A DNA stretch of 46,386 nucleotides from Guillardia theta CCMP2712 (Eukaryota > Cryptophyceae > Pyrenomonadales > Geminigeraceae): positions 112,652 to 159,037 of the forward strand of contig NW_005434603.1 of assembly GCF_000315625.1 (NCBI RefSeq). Direction: 5' to 3'. Positions within the stretch are counted from its first letter, which is position 1, and each line of letters starts with the position of its first letter. The translations under genes were made by a program, and so were the position numbers. Shown here in pieces: positions 10,635 through 20,509 of the stretch. The notes beneath the pieces are model-generated. The model was not told where the DNA came from. It did not search any database and saw only the letters and a program-made list of their open reading frames with translations.

Positions 10635-11102
10635 ATGGCCCCACCAACCGACACATGGGCGACCTTTGGCTCCCTGGCCTCTCCACCCACACCTGGAATG
10701 GGCTCAGTGGTTCTGGACTTCACGATGACTCATCCCTACAACAGCAGCGGCAGCCCCGTCGGACTTTCTGCGCTCTCCGGCCCCGCCCAACAGAAGATTT
10801 CCGATCATCGCGCAAGTTATGGTACCCATCACCCGCCGAAGGCCTTTCTTCCCTTCACTGCAGGTACGGATGGTCTTCTTCATGCTGACGCTTTGCGGTT
10901 TCTCTGGTACCTGGCGGATCATGCGTGCTCGCCTGTTTCGGCAGTATCGCTCTCGTATGGGTCTTGCCGTCCTCCTCGCAGGGGCCTTGCGCTACTGCTC
11001 TTTGTCCTGATCCTTGTTCCCCTGCTTGTCCAGCTGCTTGTCGTGCATGCCGTCGCTTGCGTGGTTGGAGTAGCGGTTTTCGCTGCCTCCTTCGTTTCCT
11101 AG
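10635..11102 (+). CDS. Possible small membrane protein, copy 1
   Basis: An ATG in a good context (CAGCATGGCC) opens 155 codons. The N-terminal two thirds is Pro/Ser/Thr/Gly-rich, and a C-terminal stretch (LALLLFVLILVPLLVQLLVV and onward) is strongly hydrophobic, enough for one long or two short membrane helices. An AATAAA polyadenylation signal follows at 11178. No family is recognised and an overlapping minus-strand frame is also open, so this is a plausible gene rather than a secure one. Confidence 0.35.
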   Translation: MAPPTDTWATFGSLASPPTPGMGSVVLDFTMTHPYNSSGSPVGLSALSGPAQQKISDHRASYGTHHPPKAFLPFTAGTDGLLHADALRFLWYLADHACSPVSAVSLSYGSCRPPRRGLALLLFVLILVPLLVQLLVVHAVACVVGVAVFAASFVS

Positions 11103-11177
11103 TATTTTTATTGAGGCGGGTTTGTAGGCTTTATCCTCCCTCCTTTGTTTGCTCCGGTTTGCCCTTCTTTTTCAGTC

Positions 11178-11183
11178 AATAAA
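11178..11183 (+). terminator. AATAAA polyadenylation signal, copy 1
   Basis: The sequence CAATAAAATAAAA lies 76 bases after the stop codon at 11102, where a cleavage signal for that ORF would be expected. Confidence 0.45.
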
Positions 11184-11338
11184 ATAAAACGATGTACATC
11201 AGGCTCTCTGTCTATTCCCAGTCTTCCAGCGCATGCCCTGTTGGACCGTAATGAGCTCGGTCTGGCAGCCCAGCCGCCTGCCAGTGTTGTCCGATTGAGC
11301 TGTACCGTCCTCGAGTCACGCCAGTGTCCATCACATAG

Positions 11339-11566
11339 CTAAGTTTCAATCTTGATGAAAAGTACGCTGATGAAGGGCACCCATCAACTGGATATGACAG
11401 CTTGTCAGCCAAGGGGCTCGCCGAACTTGCGAGCTCGGATGAAAACGCGAGAGAGTTGCTCATCCTGCTTCATCGGATGAAACTCGATGAGACAATCTCA
11501 CATGCCGCACAGGGTCTGATCCTTCTTTACACGGAGTCTGTGCTGAGGATCACGGTGAAGTCATGA
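11339..11566 (+). CDS. Terminal exon re-created at the junction of the two blocks
   Basis: After a TAG acceptor at 11336-11338 an open frame of 75 codons runs to TGA at 11564-11566. The product is acidic and helical (NLDEKYADEGHPSTGYDSL, AELASSDENARELLILLHRM, LILLYTESVLRITVKS). The block junction at 11451 falls inside it, at ENAR/ELL. The left-hand block start (5989) has only the second half, and the right-hand block end (17050-17160) has a frameshifted first half, so the intact reading exists only here. An upstream exon may lie at 11222-11280 (AHALLDRNELGLAAQ). Family unknown. Confidence 0.4.
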   Translation, partial: LSFNLDEKYADEGHPSTGYDSLSAKGLAELASSDENARELLILLHRMKLDETISHAAQGLILLYTESVLRITVKS

Positions 11567-11848
11567 CTGACGATGGTACTGCTGGTCTATATGGAGAGAT
11601 CCAGCGGCCCGAGAGCGTCGGGCAAGCGCGGCATGTGCACGGGCGGGATAAGACGATGCTGTATGCGAGGATGGGCTGAGGTGCTGCAGGTGGGGGGAGG
11701 AGTGGTGGGACGAGGGCGCAAGGACGTGGAGGATGAAGTGCAAGGAGTGCGGGCAGGTCAAGAACTTCGATAAGCTCTGAGAGGCGGGGAGACGGGTCAT
11801 GATTTGTGTTTACATGTATGTCCATGAGACGCCTGTATGCCATTGAGA

Positions 11849-12029
11849 TGAGGAGGGGAAACTCCTCCGAGCCGCAGAACAAGGGCGAGCTCGCTTGCGA
11901 TGTTATCTTTACAACTCTAAGCTTGTCTTGACAAGAGACCGCTCTCACTCGTAGTCTCGTCTTACTACACGTGTTTGATCATCTCGTCAGCGTACCTCGC
12001 CGCTTCCAAGCATCCTCGTGCAGGAACGC
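11849..12029. other. 181-base segment present only in copy 2
   Basis: Copy 1 reads straight from CCATTGAG to CGTGATTCC (6377-6394), while copy 2 carries 181 extra bases between the same words. I cannot tell insertion from deletion; no target duplication or inverted ends are evident, so a deletion from copy 1 is the simpler reading. Confidence 0.8.
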
Positions 12030-12356
12030 GTGATTCCTCTCCTCTTCCATCCTCACCGACTGAGCCTAGAGAGAGCGAGAGTGAGGTCAAGGCGGGGGGA
12101 GGGAGCAGCAGGTGGTAAGCAGTGCAACGGGAAGGAGAGAAAGGAGAAGAAGCGGGGGCATGCAAGGGCAAGAGAAAAGCAGCAAGCGATCCAAGGAAGC
12201 AGGGAAAGATCAAAGCTCCCCCTCTTGCCCAGCAAGAAACCAGGTCGCCTCCTCCTTTCTCCAGTCACTGCTGACGTGTGCCAAGGGCAGAGCCGGTGAC
12301 TCAAAGCAAGCTCAGCAAAGTCGAGCTCGAAGCAAGATGCAAGGCTCAAGGGGAGG

Positions 12357-12963
12357 TCAAGAGGGGGAACAAAGCAAGGAGGAGCTCTTCTTCTTCAACC
12401 GATTGAGGTCGTTCAGCTGCCTGGTCACCACGGAGATCTGCCGGGAGTCGAGTTGAGAGACTCAGCGCAAGATATGGAGCTACCTGTCCAGACGTTGATC
12501 GTATCCTTGTATCGATCACAACAATACTTGTCTTTTTCCATCGCCTCTAGTGTACTGCTGTCATGCCTGCTACTGCTTCTGTCTTGTTGCTCTACCTGTT
12601 TGCTGCGATGCTACACACCAGTTGATTCATGAACTCGTCACAGAGGAATACTTGATGCGAATGCTCGAGATCCTACAGGAAAAGAAGAGGAGCCAGGAGC
12701 TCGCCGAAAACCTTCACCTCCCTTCTCCACTCCGACGGACCGGGCAAGATTCCAACGAGGAGCAGGTGGAGATGAATGAGCAGTTTTCTATTGCTTTGCA
12801 CGCACCTCCACAAGGTGTTGAGCATGAACTGCGAATGACGCATCGCCCGCTCTGCTGTGTTCCCGCCCACCTGACGCTGAGCTCCGACCAACCGCTCGCA
12901 AGTCTCTACAGCACGAAAGACACGCTGCTTGCACTGAGGCACCCTCCCCTCGTTGGCCTCGAC
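12357..12963 (-). CDS. Helical C-terminal exons of a block gene, copy 2
   Basis: Same four exons as at 6714-7320, here 12963-12718, 12672-12619, 12546-12484 and 12437-12357. The only difference I noticed is one G-to-A change at about 12369 in the last exon. All splice sites and phases are retained, so either both copies are functional or duplication is too recent for decay to show. Confidence 0.5.
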
Positions 12964-13602
12964 CTGCCGTGCAAAGCAAACTCTCATCAAACAAGAGCGT
13001 TCTAGGATGAGAACGAGAACCAGCAACTGAGATGAAACGTGAAGAAGCGGGAGAGGAGGGAAACAAGGAGGAAGAAGAGGATACGTCAAGGGCAAGGAGG
13101 CACTCAGCGGCGGCAGCAGCCGAGGAGGAGGAGGAGGAGGAGGAGGAGGAGGAGGAGTGCAGCTCTATGTAAGAAACCATACCGATGCGATCCTGATCGA
13201 CATGGAGATGTATGACTTGACATTCTCCACTCCATGTCTTCCACTGCCCTCGACAAGCCTTGCCTGTCAGTCATGAAAATGTCAAGCCAACGATATCGGT
13301 CTGGTACCAGACCATTCTCCGGACTCCTGCTCTTGCCCTGCTCGCCAAGCAGCGTCTGAGCCGCTGCTGTTGTGCTCGGCCTCTTGCTCTCGCCGTGATA
13401 GTCCAGGGTACCGACTGGCCTCGAGCACCCTCCGGGCGCGGAGAAGGGCGTATGAAGCAACCTTTCGCTACTTTGGGGTTGCAGATCTCGGTCACCTCCG
13501 ACACGTTGTTCTCCTCCGACACTGCTAGCTCGCCATCGTGAGTTTCTCTGATCCACTCGTCCTCGGACCTGGCCCTCGTCTCCCACGCCTTGTACTCTGC
13601 TT

Positions 13603-13983
13603 CAATCCTCCGCACGCCAAACCACCTCCTTACCCTCCTGCCCTTAAGTTAGCTAAAGCCACGTCTGCTATACCTACTGAAGCATATCCGATCAGGTCGT
13701 TCCTGCTCAGTCATATCTTCGTCCTCTAGCACTACGACGATGGTCTGGAATGGGCTCTCGAGCTCGAAAGGACCGAACTTCGGAACTTGGCATCCCGTCG
13801 AGGGAACCTGTTCCTGTTCCTGTAGATCGTTTTCATCTTTCCCATCAGCGCGTCATTCAGCTTGATCCTGCAGAAGCAGTCGCACAGCCCGTTGGGGTCC
13901 ATTGCTGGCAGGTAACGAGCCGACACTATGTTGATGTCGAGCTCCCGTTCCACCGTCCTCTTCTTGCGCCTCTTGGCCACCAT
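13603..13983 (-). pseudogene. C2-domain segment with shifted frames, copy 2
   Basis: Identical in every position I checked to the segment at 7960-8340, including both frame breaks. The shared breaks mean decay, or an unusual expression mechanism, predates the duplication. Confidence 0.6.
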
Positions 13984-14415
13984 GATGGGCTAGGGAGTCC
14001 GATACTCTGAGCTTTGCTCCTCTCACTCGACCTGTGGTCACCTCGATTGAGTTTCGCTTCATCCCTCCGGCATCAGTGAAGTTTGTCTAAAACACTGACG
14101 CGTTCGTTGACTGCTCTACACACGCCGCCGGACTCAACATGAGCTGGGATAGTCATATGAAATGTACATACCTAACCTTCTCGTCGGCCTCACCTGCTTA
14201 TCTTTCCAAGTTCTCCTCTGTTTGTACCACTCTTTTGGAATCAGGCCCCTTTGACTCCCCGAGTCTGAGTGATCTGTTGACATGTATGATAGGCATGAAA
14301 GTCGGCTTTTATGATAGGCATGAAAGAAGTAAGATGAGAGGCTAACTAGTAAGATGAAGATGCGAAAAAATAATCTAAAACCCATATCTGATCATCGATG
14401 ATGTCGAAAAGTAAC

Positions 14416-16264
14416 TTAGACGCCGTGCTGACCAGTCAACTTGAAGCCAGAGATACTCGAGACATAAAAAGCCATGCTAATTGCTATAAAGCCCCAAAGA
14501 GTCTTCTGCACCTGTGAAATGCTCGTCACAACCTGCGATCCTTTGTAACATGATCGTATCAAACATCCCTACTGGGCTGACAAATACCTCGTCAAACCTG
14601 CTATTGTTGCTCTCCTGAGCCTGCGATCGTTGTCACAACCAGCGAGAAAGGAAACACTGACGATTCGGTTCGAAAATACCTTGCCAAACCTCTCCTCCAC
14701 CTTGCCAAGCCTCTCCTCCACCTTGCCAAACCTCTCCTCCACCTTGCCAAACCTCTCCTCTACCTTGCCAAGCCTCTCCTCTACCTTGCCCTCCAGATGC
14801 GAAAGGCTCGTCTGGACCTGCAAGCCCGACACCCTTCGTCACCGTATGTGATCAAACCGTCCTCTGAGAGTCTTGGTACAAGCGCTCATCACCTGGTCCA
14901 ACGAGGTGAAGACATTTCTGCATGGGGTGTAGATGAGAAAGATCGGTACTCCTGATTTCCCAATGAGCATCACTTCTTTATCCTCTCTCCATCTGCTCAA
15001 TTGCAATCATCAGAGCAGCCTCCCTACACTGCGGCGACCGCCTCACTTACCTTGCCAATATATTTACCGAGTTCCTCTTGAAGATTTCTTTGTTCCCGTT
15101 GACAAACACTCCCATTGCCTTGATCACGACGTTGGTCTTGTGAATCCGATTCCGAAGGGCATATGCTCGATCCAGCTGATACATCTTTTCAAGTATACAG
15201 CTCGGGCTTTCAGTTATCTCGAAGTGGAAACACTCCCCTCGCTCAAGACGTATGTCGCTTAGGCATTCGGCGGCGGATGTCGTAGCCAGACCATCTTCAT
15301 TGCTGAGGCAGACGATGCTCTCACTGTCATTCAAGTCCACGACACGATTGAAGATGCTGTCCAGATGAACCGGCCCATCCCGTACTTTCACGCACAGGTC
15401 TAACTCAAAGCAGTGGCCCTTGCTGTATTTCTTCGTATTTGGATCGATACCACTGAGAGCATGGACCGAGAACCTCTTGCACAGGTTTGTCCTGTACTCC
15501 GTGCTGTTCACCTGTTGCAGGGCCGCCAGGTCGTTGGAGTCTCTCACGAAGAACTTCCTGCATATCGTCGCCGGGACATGAGCGAGTTGCGAGTAAAGCT
15601 GAGAAGCGAAGTAGTCCCGCGCAGAGACGAGGTTGAGCTGAACCTCCTCCCAGTGCGGCAGCTCGTGAGGCTCCTCAAGCTGTCTTGCGCTGGTCAAGCA
15701 TGGCTCCGAGTTGCTCAAGCTGGAGGTATGAGAGTCTGCACTGCTGAAGGAGCTGGAGGTATGAATCATGGCTGCTGGAGGAGTCTTGACTGCTACAGGA
15801 GCTGGGAGTATGAGAGTCTTGGCGGCTACAGGAGCTGGGAGTATGAGAGTCTTGGCGGCTACAGGAGCTGGGAGTATGAGAGTCTTGGCGGCTACAGGAG
15901 CTGGGAGAATGAGAGTCTTGGCGGCTACAGGAAATGGGACTATGAACGTCTTGGCGGCTACAGGAGCTGGTGGCATGTTCGGATCTCGTCGAGCAGGGCA
16001 TGATGATCTCGTCAAGATCTTCAGACAAGCTCTCGATAGCAGCTGACCTCCTCGCAGAGAGCCATGCTGCAGCATACTGCCGCCGCCGGCGCGCTGTCGG
16101 TGCCACAAACTTTGGAGTCTGGGCGCGAAATTGAGGAAGGGGGAACTTGATCCCACCCTACCCCCTCTAGTGTGTTGAAATCCTACCACAGGTGTGATGT
16201 TGTAGAGGGGGTGGGGGTGGGAGGTCGGTTTCATCGCCCCAACCTCAGGTTGTACACGCGACAT
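14416..16264 (-). CDS. Coiled-coil protein with C-terminal membrane anchor, copy 2
   Basis: Equivalent exons are a first exon ending at 15051, then 14917-14893, 14817-14680, 14614-14588 and 14532-14416. Exon three is 63 bases longer than in copy 1: five 21-base units instead of two, adding three KVEER(L/F)G heptads without changing the frame. The two-base loss relative to copy 1 near 14622 is intronic. The protein is therefore 21 residues longer in its coiled coil but otherwise the same, with the same tail anchor. Confidence 0.6.
14680..14800. repeat. 21-base minisatellite encoding coiled-coil heptads
   Basis: Units of the form ACCTTGCCAAACCTCTCCTCC are repeated about five times here and only twice at 9039-9090. 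Each unit is one heptad on the minus strand. Copy number differs by exactly three units between the two blocks. Confidence 0.9.
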
Positions 16265-16338
16265 TTGTGTGGAAGCTGGTATCGTCACGAAGCTCCATAA
16301 ACAGGGACTGCGACACACCCGGACCCTTGTTCCTCAGC

Positions 16339-16806
16339 ATGGCCCCACCAACCGACACATGGGCGACCTTTGGCTCCCTGGCCTCTCCACCCACACCTGG
16401 AATGGGCTCAGTGGTTCTGGACTTCACGATGACTCATCCCTACAACAGCAGCGGCAGCCCCGTCGGACTTTCTGCGCTCTCCGGCCCCGCCCAACAGAAG
16501 ATTTCCGATCATCGCGCAAGTTATGGTACCCATCACCCGCCGAAGGCCTTTCTTCCCTTCACTGCAGGTACGGATGGTCTTCTTCATGCTGACGCTTTGC
16601 GGTTTCTCTGGTACCTGGCGGATCATGCGTGCTCGCCTGTTTCGGCAGTATCGCTCTCGTATGGGTCTTGCCGTCCTCCTCGCAGGGGCCTTGCGCTACT
16701 GCTCTTTGTCCTGATCCTTGTTCCCCTGCTTGTCCAGCTGCTTGTCGTGCATGCCGTCGCTTGCGTGGTTGGAGTAGCGGTTTTCGCTGCCTCCTTCGTT
16801 TCCTAG
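16339..16806 (+). CDS. Possible small membrane protein, copy 2
   Basis: Same ORF as at 10635-11102; I saw no coding differences. The AATAAA signal at 16882 is also retained. The same doubts apply. Confidence 0.35.
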   Translation: MAPPTDTWATFGSLASPPTPGMGSVVLDFTMTHPYNSSGSPVGLSALSGPAQQKISDHRASYGTHHPPKAFLPFTAGTDGLLHADALRFLWYLADHACSPVSAVSLSYGSCRPPRRGLALLLFVLILVPLLVQLLVVHAVACVVGVAVFAASFVS

Positions 16807-17042
16807 TATTTTTATTGAGGCGGGTTTGTAGGCTTTATCCTCCCTCCTTTGTTTGCTCCGGTTTGCCCTTCTTTTTCAGTCAATAAAATAAAACGATGTA
16901 CATCAGGCTCTCTGTCTATTCCCAGTCTTCCAGCGCATGCCCTGTTGGACCGTGATGAGCTCGGTCTGGCAGCCCAGCCGCCTGCCAGTGTTGTCCGATT
17001 GAGCTGTACCGTCCTCGAGTCACGCCAGTGTCCATCACATAG

Positions 17043-17165
17043 CTAAGTTTCAATCTTGAAAGTACGCTGATGAAGGGCATCCCTGATCAACTTGATATGA
17101 CAGCTTGTCAGCCAAGGGGCTCGCCGAACTTGCGAGCTCGGATGAAAACACGAGAGAGTTGCTCA
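17043..17165 (+). pseudogene. Decayed end of the junction exon
   Basis: This matches the first half of the exon at 11339 (AGTTTCAATCTTGA, GGGGCTCGCCGAACTTGCGA) but has lost four bases near 17059 and gained three near 17082, which shifts the frame. After GAGAGTTGCTCATGCTGCTT the sequence becomes unrelated to the block. Confidence 0.6.
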
Positions 17166-17488
17166 TGCTGCTTCCACAGTGATCGGTCATGGCCTGTGGC
17201 AATGCTAGTCGTACTTCAGCATCAAGGCCACACAGTACCTTATGCTGCACATCAAAGCATTTTCCTAGGAACAATTCATTGCTCTGGAGGGATTAGAGTG
17301 GCTGATGCGAATGATCACATGCACGCTCAGTAGAATCGTCTGAATGACCTGTCAGCACAACCATCATCAAAATGTAGGATACAACGTTTTGCAAACCAAG
17401 AATACGAAAGTTCAGACTTTATTTACAGCGCGTGTGTGCAATTGCTCTATTTTACATGCATGCATGGCCTTTCTGTCTTGTCCCTGTA
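17166..17488. other. Intergenic stretch, nothing recognised
   Basis: No convincing exon, repeat or regulatory element. It separates the right end of the tandem block from the small-protein family cluster. Confidence 0.5.
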
Positions 17489-17806
17489 TCATAACTGCAT
17501 CCGCGCCCCCGTCGCGCTGATGATCACTGGCCTCTCCGACGAGCTCAGAAGCCTGATACAGTGCTCCAACGCCTCAAGCTGCTTCCGCTTGCTTGGCATG
17601 CTCCCTAGCACATGGCCCCGTCGCTCCTCCTCGGTCTCCGCAAGGTCGAGCTCCTTGCTCCGCCGACTGGATGACACGGGAGAGAGCGGCGACGCGAGGC
17701 TCTCGTCGGAGCTGAGGTCGCTGAGGTCGTCCTCGAGGAGGAGGGTATCGAAGTCAGCCTGGAGGGTGTCGATGTCGTTGAGGCTTTGGGAGGAAAGCAT
17801 TCTCAT
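17489..17806 (-). CDS. Small-protein family with KQL-HCI-ER motif, member A
   Basis: A 105-residue single-exon ORF from ATG (context CCACCATGAG) to TGA. It begins MRMLSSQSLNDIDTLQADFD, then an acidic, Ser/Leu-rich middle (LLLEDDLSDLSSDE), a basic SSRRSKELD patch, and a C-terminal motif SKRKQLEALEHCIRLL followed by SERPVIISATG and MQL at the end. I know no named family with this motif. Members B and C are near-identical, D, E and F diverged. No signal peptide or membrane segment; likely soluble and partly disordered with one C-terminal helix. The protein divergence together with an intact frame in all six copies argues that it is translated. Confidence 0.7.
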   Translation of the reverse strand: MRMLSSQSLNDIDTLQADFDTLLLEDDLSDLSSDESLASPLSPVSSSRRSKELDLAETEEERRGHVLGSMPSKRKQLEALEHCIRLLSSSERPVIISATGARMQL

Positions 17807-18411
17807 GGTGGAGGGAAAGTGGAGGATGTGGAGTGGGAGGTGGTTGGGTGTTGTGGTTACAGTGATGTTGCTGAGTGCAAGTCGAGAGTGCGAAGGAACG
17901 TGTGGAAGAGGGAAGGAAATGTCGAAATGAAAGGAGAGAACAGGGGCGAGTAAGTCAGCAGTGGTGTAGTAAATGGAGCCTGTAAGGCACTTGCTGACAA
18001 AGTAGAAGCTTGCATGAAACGAAAGTATGACGTTTCGTTGCATGCCAAAATTTTCTGTAAGACTGAATGAAATATCTTAACCGGGATGCTGTCAGCTGGT
18101 CATGGCAATGAACTCATTGGAAGGCTGACAAAGGGTGTGCCAAGCCGGCCTCGGTGGCAACATAGAACGTACCGCCTCTTCGCACTGCGAGGCGTCAGAA
18201 ATCCTTGTGACAATAAATCCACTATGTCAGCGGTGCCGTGCCTGTCATGCGGCCAAAAAATTACGTCGATATGTGAGCGACCTCTCTTTACTACACTGCT
18301 GCTGACACTACCTTCCCCTCTGCGCCTTCTCCGTTTACACCCACCACAACAGGAAAGACCAGAGCAACAAGCAACCACCTCCCACTCCACATCCTCCACT
18401 TTCCCTCCACC

Positions 18412-18729
18412 ATGAGAATGCTTTCCTCCCAAAGCCTCAACGACATCGACACCCTCCAGGCTGACTTCGATACCCTCCTCCTCGAGGACGACCTCAGCGA
18501 CCTCAGCTCCGACGAGAGCCTCGCGTCGCCGCTCTCTCCCGTGTCATCCAGTCGGCGGAGCAAGGAGCTCGACCTTGCGGAGACCGAGGAGGAGCGACGG
18601 GGCCATGTGCTAGGGAGCATGCCAAGCAAGCGGAAGCAGCTTGAGGCGTTGGAGCACTGTATCAGGCTTCTGAGCTCGTCGGAGAGGCCAGTGATCATCA
18701 GCGCGACGGGGGCGCGGATACAGATTTAA
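18412..18729 (+). CDS. Small-protein family, member B
   Basis: Same 105-residue ORF as member A on the opposite strand. The only protein change I see is at the C-terminus, where MQL becomes IQI, because identity with A ends just before the stop codon. The leader before the ATG is shared with A. It lies head-to-head with A across a 605-base gap that may hold a shared promoter. Confidence 0.7.
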   Translation: MRMLSSQSLNDIDTLQADFDTLLLEDDLSDLSSDESLASPLSPVSSSRRSKELDLAETEEERRGHVLGSMPSKRKQLEALEHCIRLLSSSERPVIISATGARIQI

Positions 18730-18779
18730 CATGAGAAAGGGGACGATGAACGATGTGCAAGCATATTCTACATGATATA

Positions 18780-19146
18780 ACCACAAGTAATGTAGCAGTA
18801 AACCCTTTTTGGCATTTGAAATTGTCTCATCATTCATTTTTTTCGTCTCTGATCAAATTTACAAATTACTTTGCGAACATTGATAAATTGACGTTACTGA
18901 CTGTGTCCTCAATCAATAAGGAATATGGACAATGAGAGAACCAGTAAGTTTGCAATTCTGAGGAAAAGCCAGTATCAAAGCTAGTGGCTGAGATACCGAG
19001 CTTCGGCTCTGTCAAGCGTTCAGTCTGACCAGTGTTTCTCTGCATACATTTTCCCATCAACATGAATTCATCATTTAATGCAAAATTATTATTGCTGAGG
19101 TTTGCTCGTTACAGTCTCTAGTAATTGTATACCTACATCTCAAAAA
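18780..19146. other. AT-rich intergenic stretch
   Basis: No coding signal. It separates family members B and C, which converge across it. Confidence 0.5.
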
Positions 19147-19464
19147 TCATAACTGCATCCGCGCCCCCGTCGCGCTGATGATCACTGGCCTCTCCGACGA
19201 GCTCAGAAGCCTGATACAGTGCTCCAACGCCTCAAGCTGCTTCCGCTTGCTTGGCATGCTCCCTAGCACATGGCCCCGTCGCTCCTCCTCGGTCTCCGCA
19301 AGGTCGAGCTCCTTGCTCCGCCGACTGGATGACACGGGAGAGAGCGGCGACGCGAGGCTCTCGTCGGAGCTGAGGTCGCTGAGGTCGTCCTCGAGGAGGA
19401 GGGTATCGAAGTCAGCCTGGAGGGTGTCGATGTCGTGGAGGCTTTGGGAGGAAAGCATTCTCAT
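19147..19464 (-). CDS. Small-protein family, member C
   Basis: Third near-identical 105-residue copy, differing from A by one noticed residue (SLHDID for SLNDID). Its leader has an extra segment of about 20 bases (CACAACCTCCTCCCACTTCG) inside the otherwise shared CCACCTCCCACTCCAC region. Beyond the leader the flanks differ from A and B, so the unit that moved is the gene plus a short leader. Confidence 0.7.
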   Translation of the reverse strand: MRMLSSQSLHDIDTLQADFDTLLLEDDLSDLSSDESLASPLSPVSSSRRSKELDLAETEEERRGHVLGSMPSKRKQLEALEHCIRLLSSSERPVIISATGARMQL

Positions 19465-20107
19465 GGTGGAGGGAAAGTGGAGGATGCGAAGTGGGAGGAG
19501 GTTGTGGAGTGGGAGGTGGTTGGGTATGGCAGCCGCAGAGCAAGGTGGTGATATACGAAGGCGGGCGCGGTCGTGTAGTAACATCTTAAAAGCTGCTTGG
19601 ATGCCAAAAGAAGAGATTTCGATGCATGCCGCCATCGGTCATTGCTGACGGATATTTCTCTCGGATAAAGAAGTCGCAGGACATGACTCGTTCCTAGATA
19701 CCCCTTTGGGGCCGCGTGTAAGGAAACAATACGTTATGGTTTTGTAACGGATGTTTCCAAATTGGTCCAGAAATTGGGGTTTAAAATTTATTTAAAATGA
19801 AGGCTGCCTTACAGGAAAGATATTCAATAGCACGTCGCTTCGCACAAAAACTGTCAGCGGGAAAGTTACTACAGGATGATGACTCTTCTGCCCCCTACAT
19901 AGCAACAGCAGCCCTATCCTGCTCGCAACTAGGCAGCCCTTCCTTTTAGACCAACAGCTACATCGTCACTGTGCTCTAGCTTTCTTCCATCTTTCTTGTT
20001 GAATCCATTCTATCCCTCTCCTCCTCGTCTTTTCTTCATCAGAAACTACCATAACACACTTCCTCCGAGAAGACTGATCCCTCGGACATTCGCTCTCAAA
20101 AGTCAAC

Positions 20108-20446
20108 ATGATATCACTGAATCAAGACAGGCACAACTTTGTGGTTGTTCAACACGACTTCAGCAGTCTCCTCCTGAACTCAGCTGAGGACATTGAATTG
20201 GGTCATGACTCAAGCTCAGAGGGAGAGGACTTCACGCTTGGCTATGGAATCCTCCCGGCTCCTGAAACGCCTCCGCGGGGAAAGCTGATCGAAGAAGGAG
20301 ATCTTCATCAAACCCACCACATAGTCGGCTGGTTTGGTCCAAGCAAACAGAAACAACTTGAAGCTTTGCGGCATTGCATAGACATGCTCAGCAGACGGGA
20401 GAGACCTGTGATCACCTCGGCTACCGGCCGCCCCATGCAGTTGTGA
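20108..20446 (+). CDS. Small-protein family, diverged member D
   Basis: A 112-residue ORF. The N-terminal part differs from A-C but keeps a DF-LLL element (DFSSLLLNSAED) and an acidic Ser-rich stretch (DSSSEGED). The C-terminal motif is retained: SKQKQLEALRHCIDML, then ERPVITSATG and MQL. An AATAAA signal follows at 20485. Strong conservation of only the last 34 residues suggests that segment carries the function. Confidence 0.7.
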   Translation: MISLNQDRHNFVVVQHDFSSLLLNSAEDIELGHDSSSEGEDFTLGYGILPAPETPPRGKLIEEGDLHQTHHIVGWFGPSKQKQLEALRHCIDMLSRRERPVITSATGRPMQL

Positions 20447-20484
20447 CATATTAGTGTAGAATCCAACGTGAACTCAATAGTGTA

Positions 20485-20490
20485 AATAAA
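20485..20490 (+). terminator. AATAAA polyadenylation signal of member D
   Basis: AATAAA lies 39 bases after the stop codon of the ORF at 20108-20446, inside TGTAAATAAAAATCC. Confidence 0.5.
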
Positions 20491-20509
20491 AATCCTAATA
20501 TGTCTACAT

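Larger units (their letters stand above)
5989..11450. repeat. Tandem block, copy 1 (about 5.46 kb)
   Basis: This block recurs immediately downstream as copy 2. I compared it line by line: long stretches are identical, with a few scattered substitutions. Differences found are a 181-base segment absent here but present in copy 2 after 11848, a short replaced segment near 7462-7476, three fewer 21-base units at 9039-9113, a two-base difference at about 8980, and reshuffled variants in the 33-base repeat. The block starts at the word GAGAGTTGCTCATCCTGCTT, which recurs at 11451 and, with one mismatch over the shared part, at 17154. Confidence 0.95.
11451..17153. repeat. Tandem block, copy 2 (about 5.70 kb)
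   Basis: Second copy of the block beginning at 5989, same orientation. Its right end carries small deletions and insertions (four bases lost near 17059, three gained near 17082) relative to the right end of copy 1, so the outer boundary has drifted more than the interior. The offset between copies is 5462 at the left, 5643 after the 181-base segment and 5704 after the 21-base minisatellite. Confidence 0.95.
17489..18729. repeat. Large inverted repeat made by members A and B
   Basis: Arms of about 355 bases (17489-17845 and 18372-18729) are near-identical in opposite orientation, separated by about 530 bases. Identity covers the whole ORF and about 40 bases of 5' leader (CCACCTCCCACTCCACATCC), then stops. 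The two genes are divergently oriented. Confidence 0.85.
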
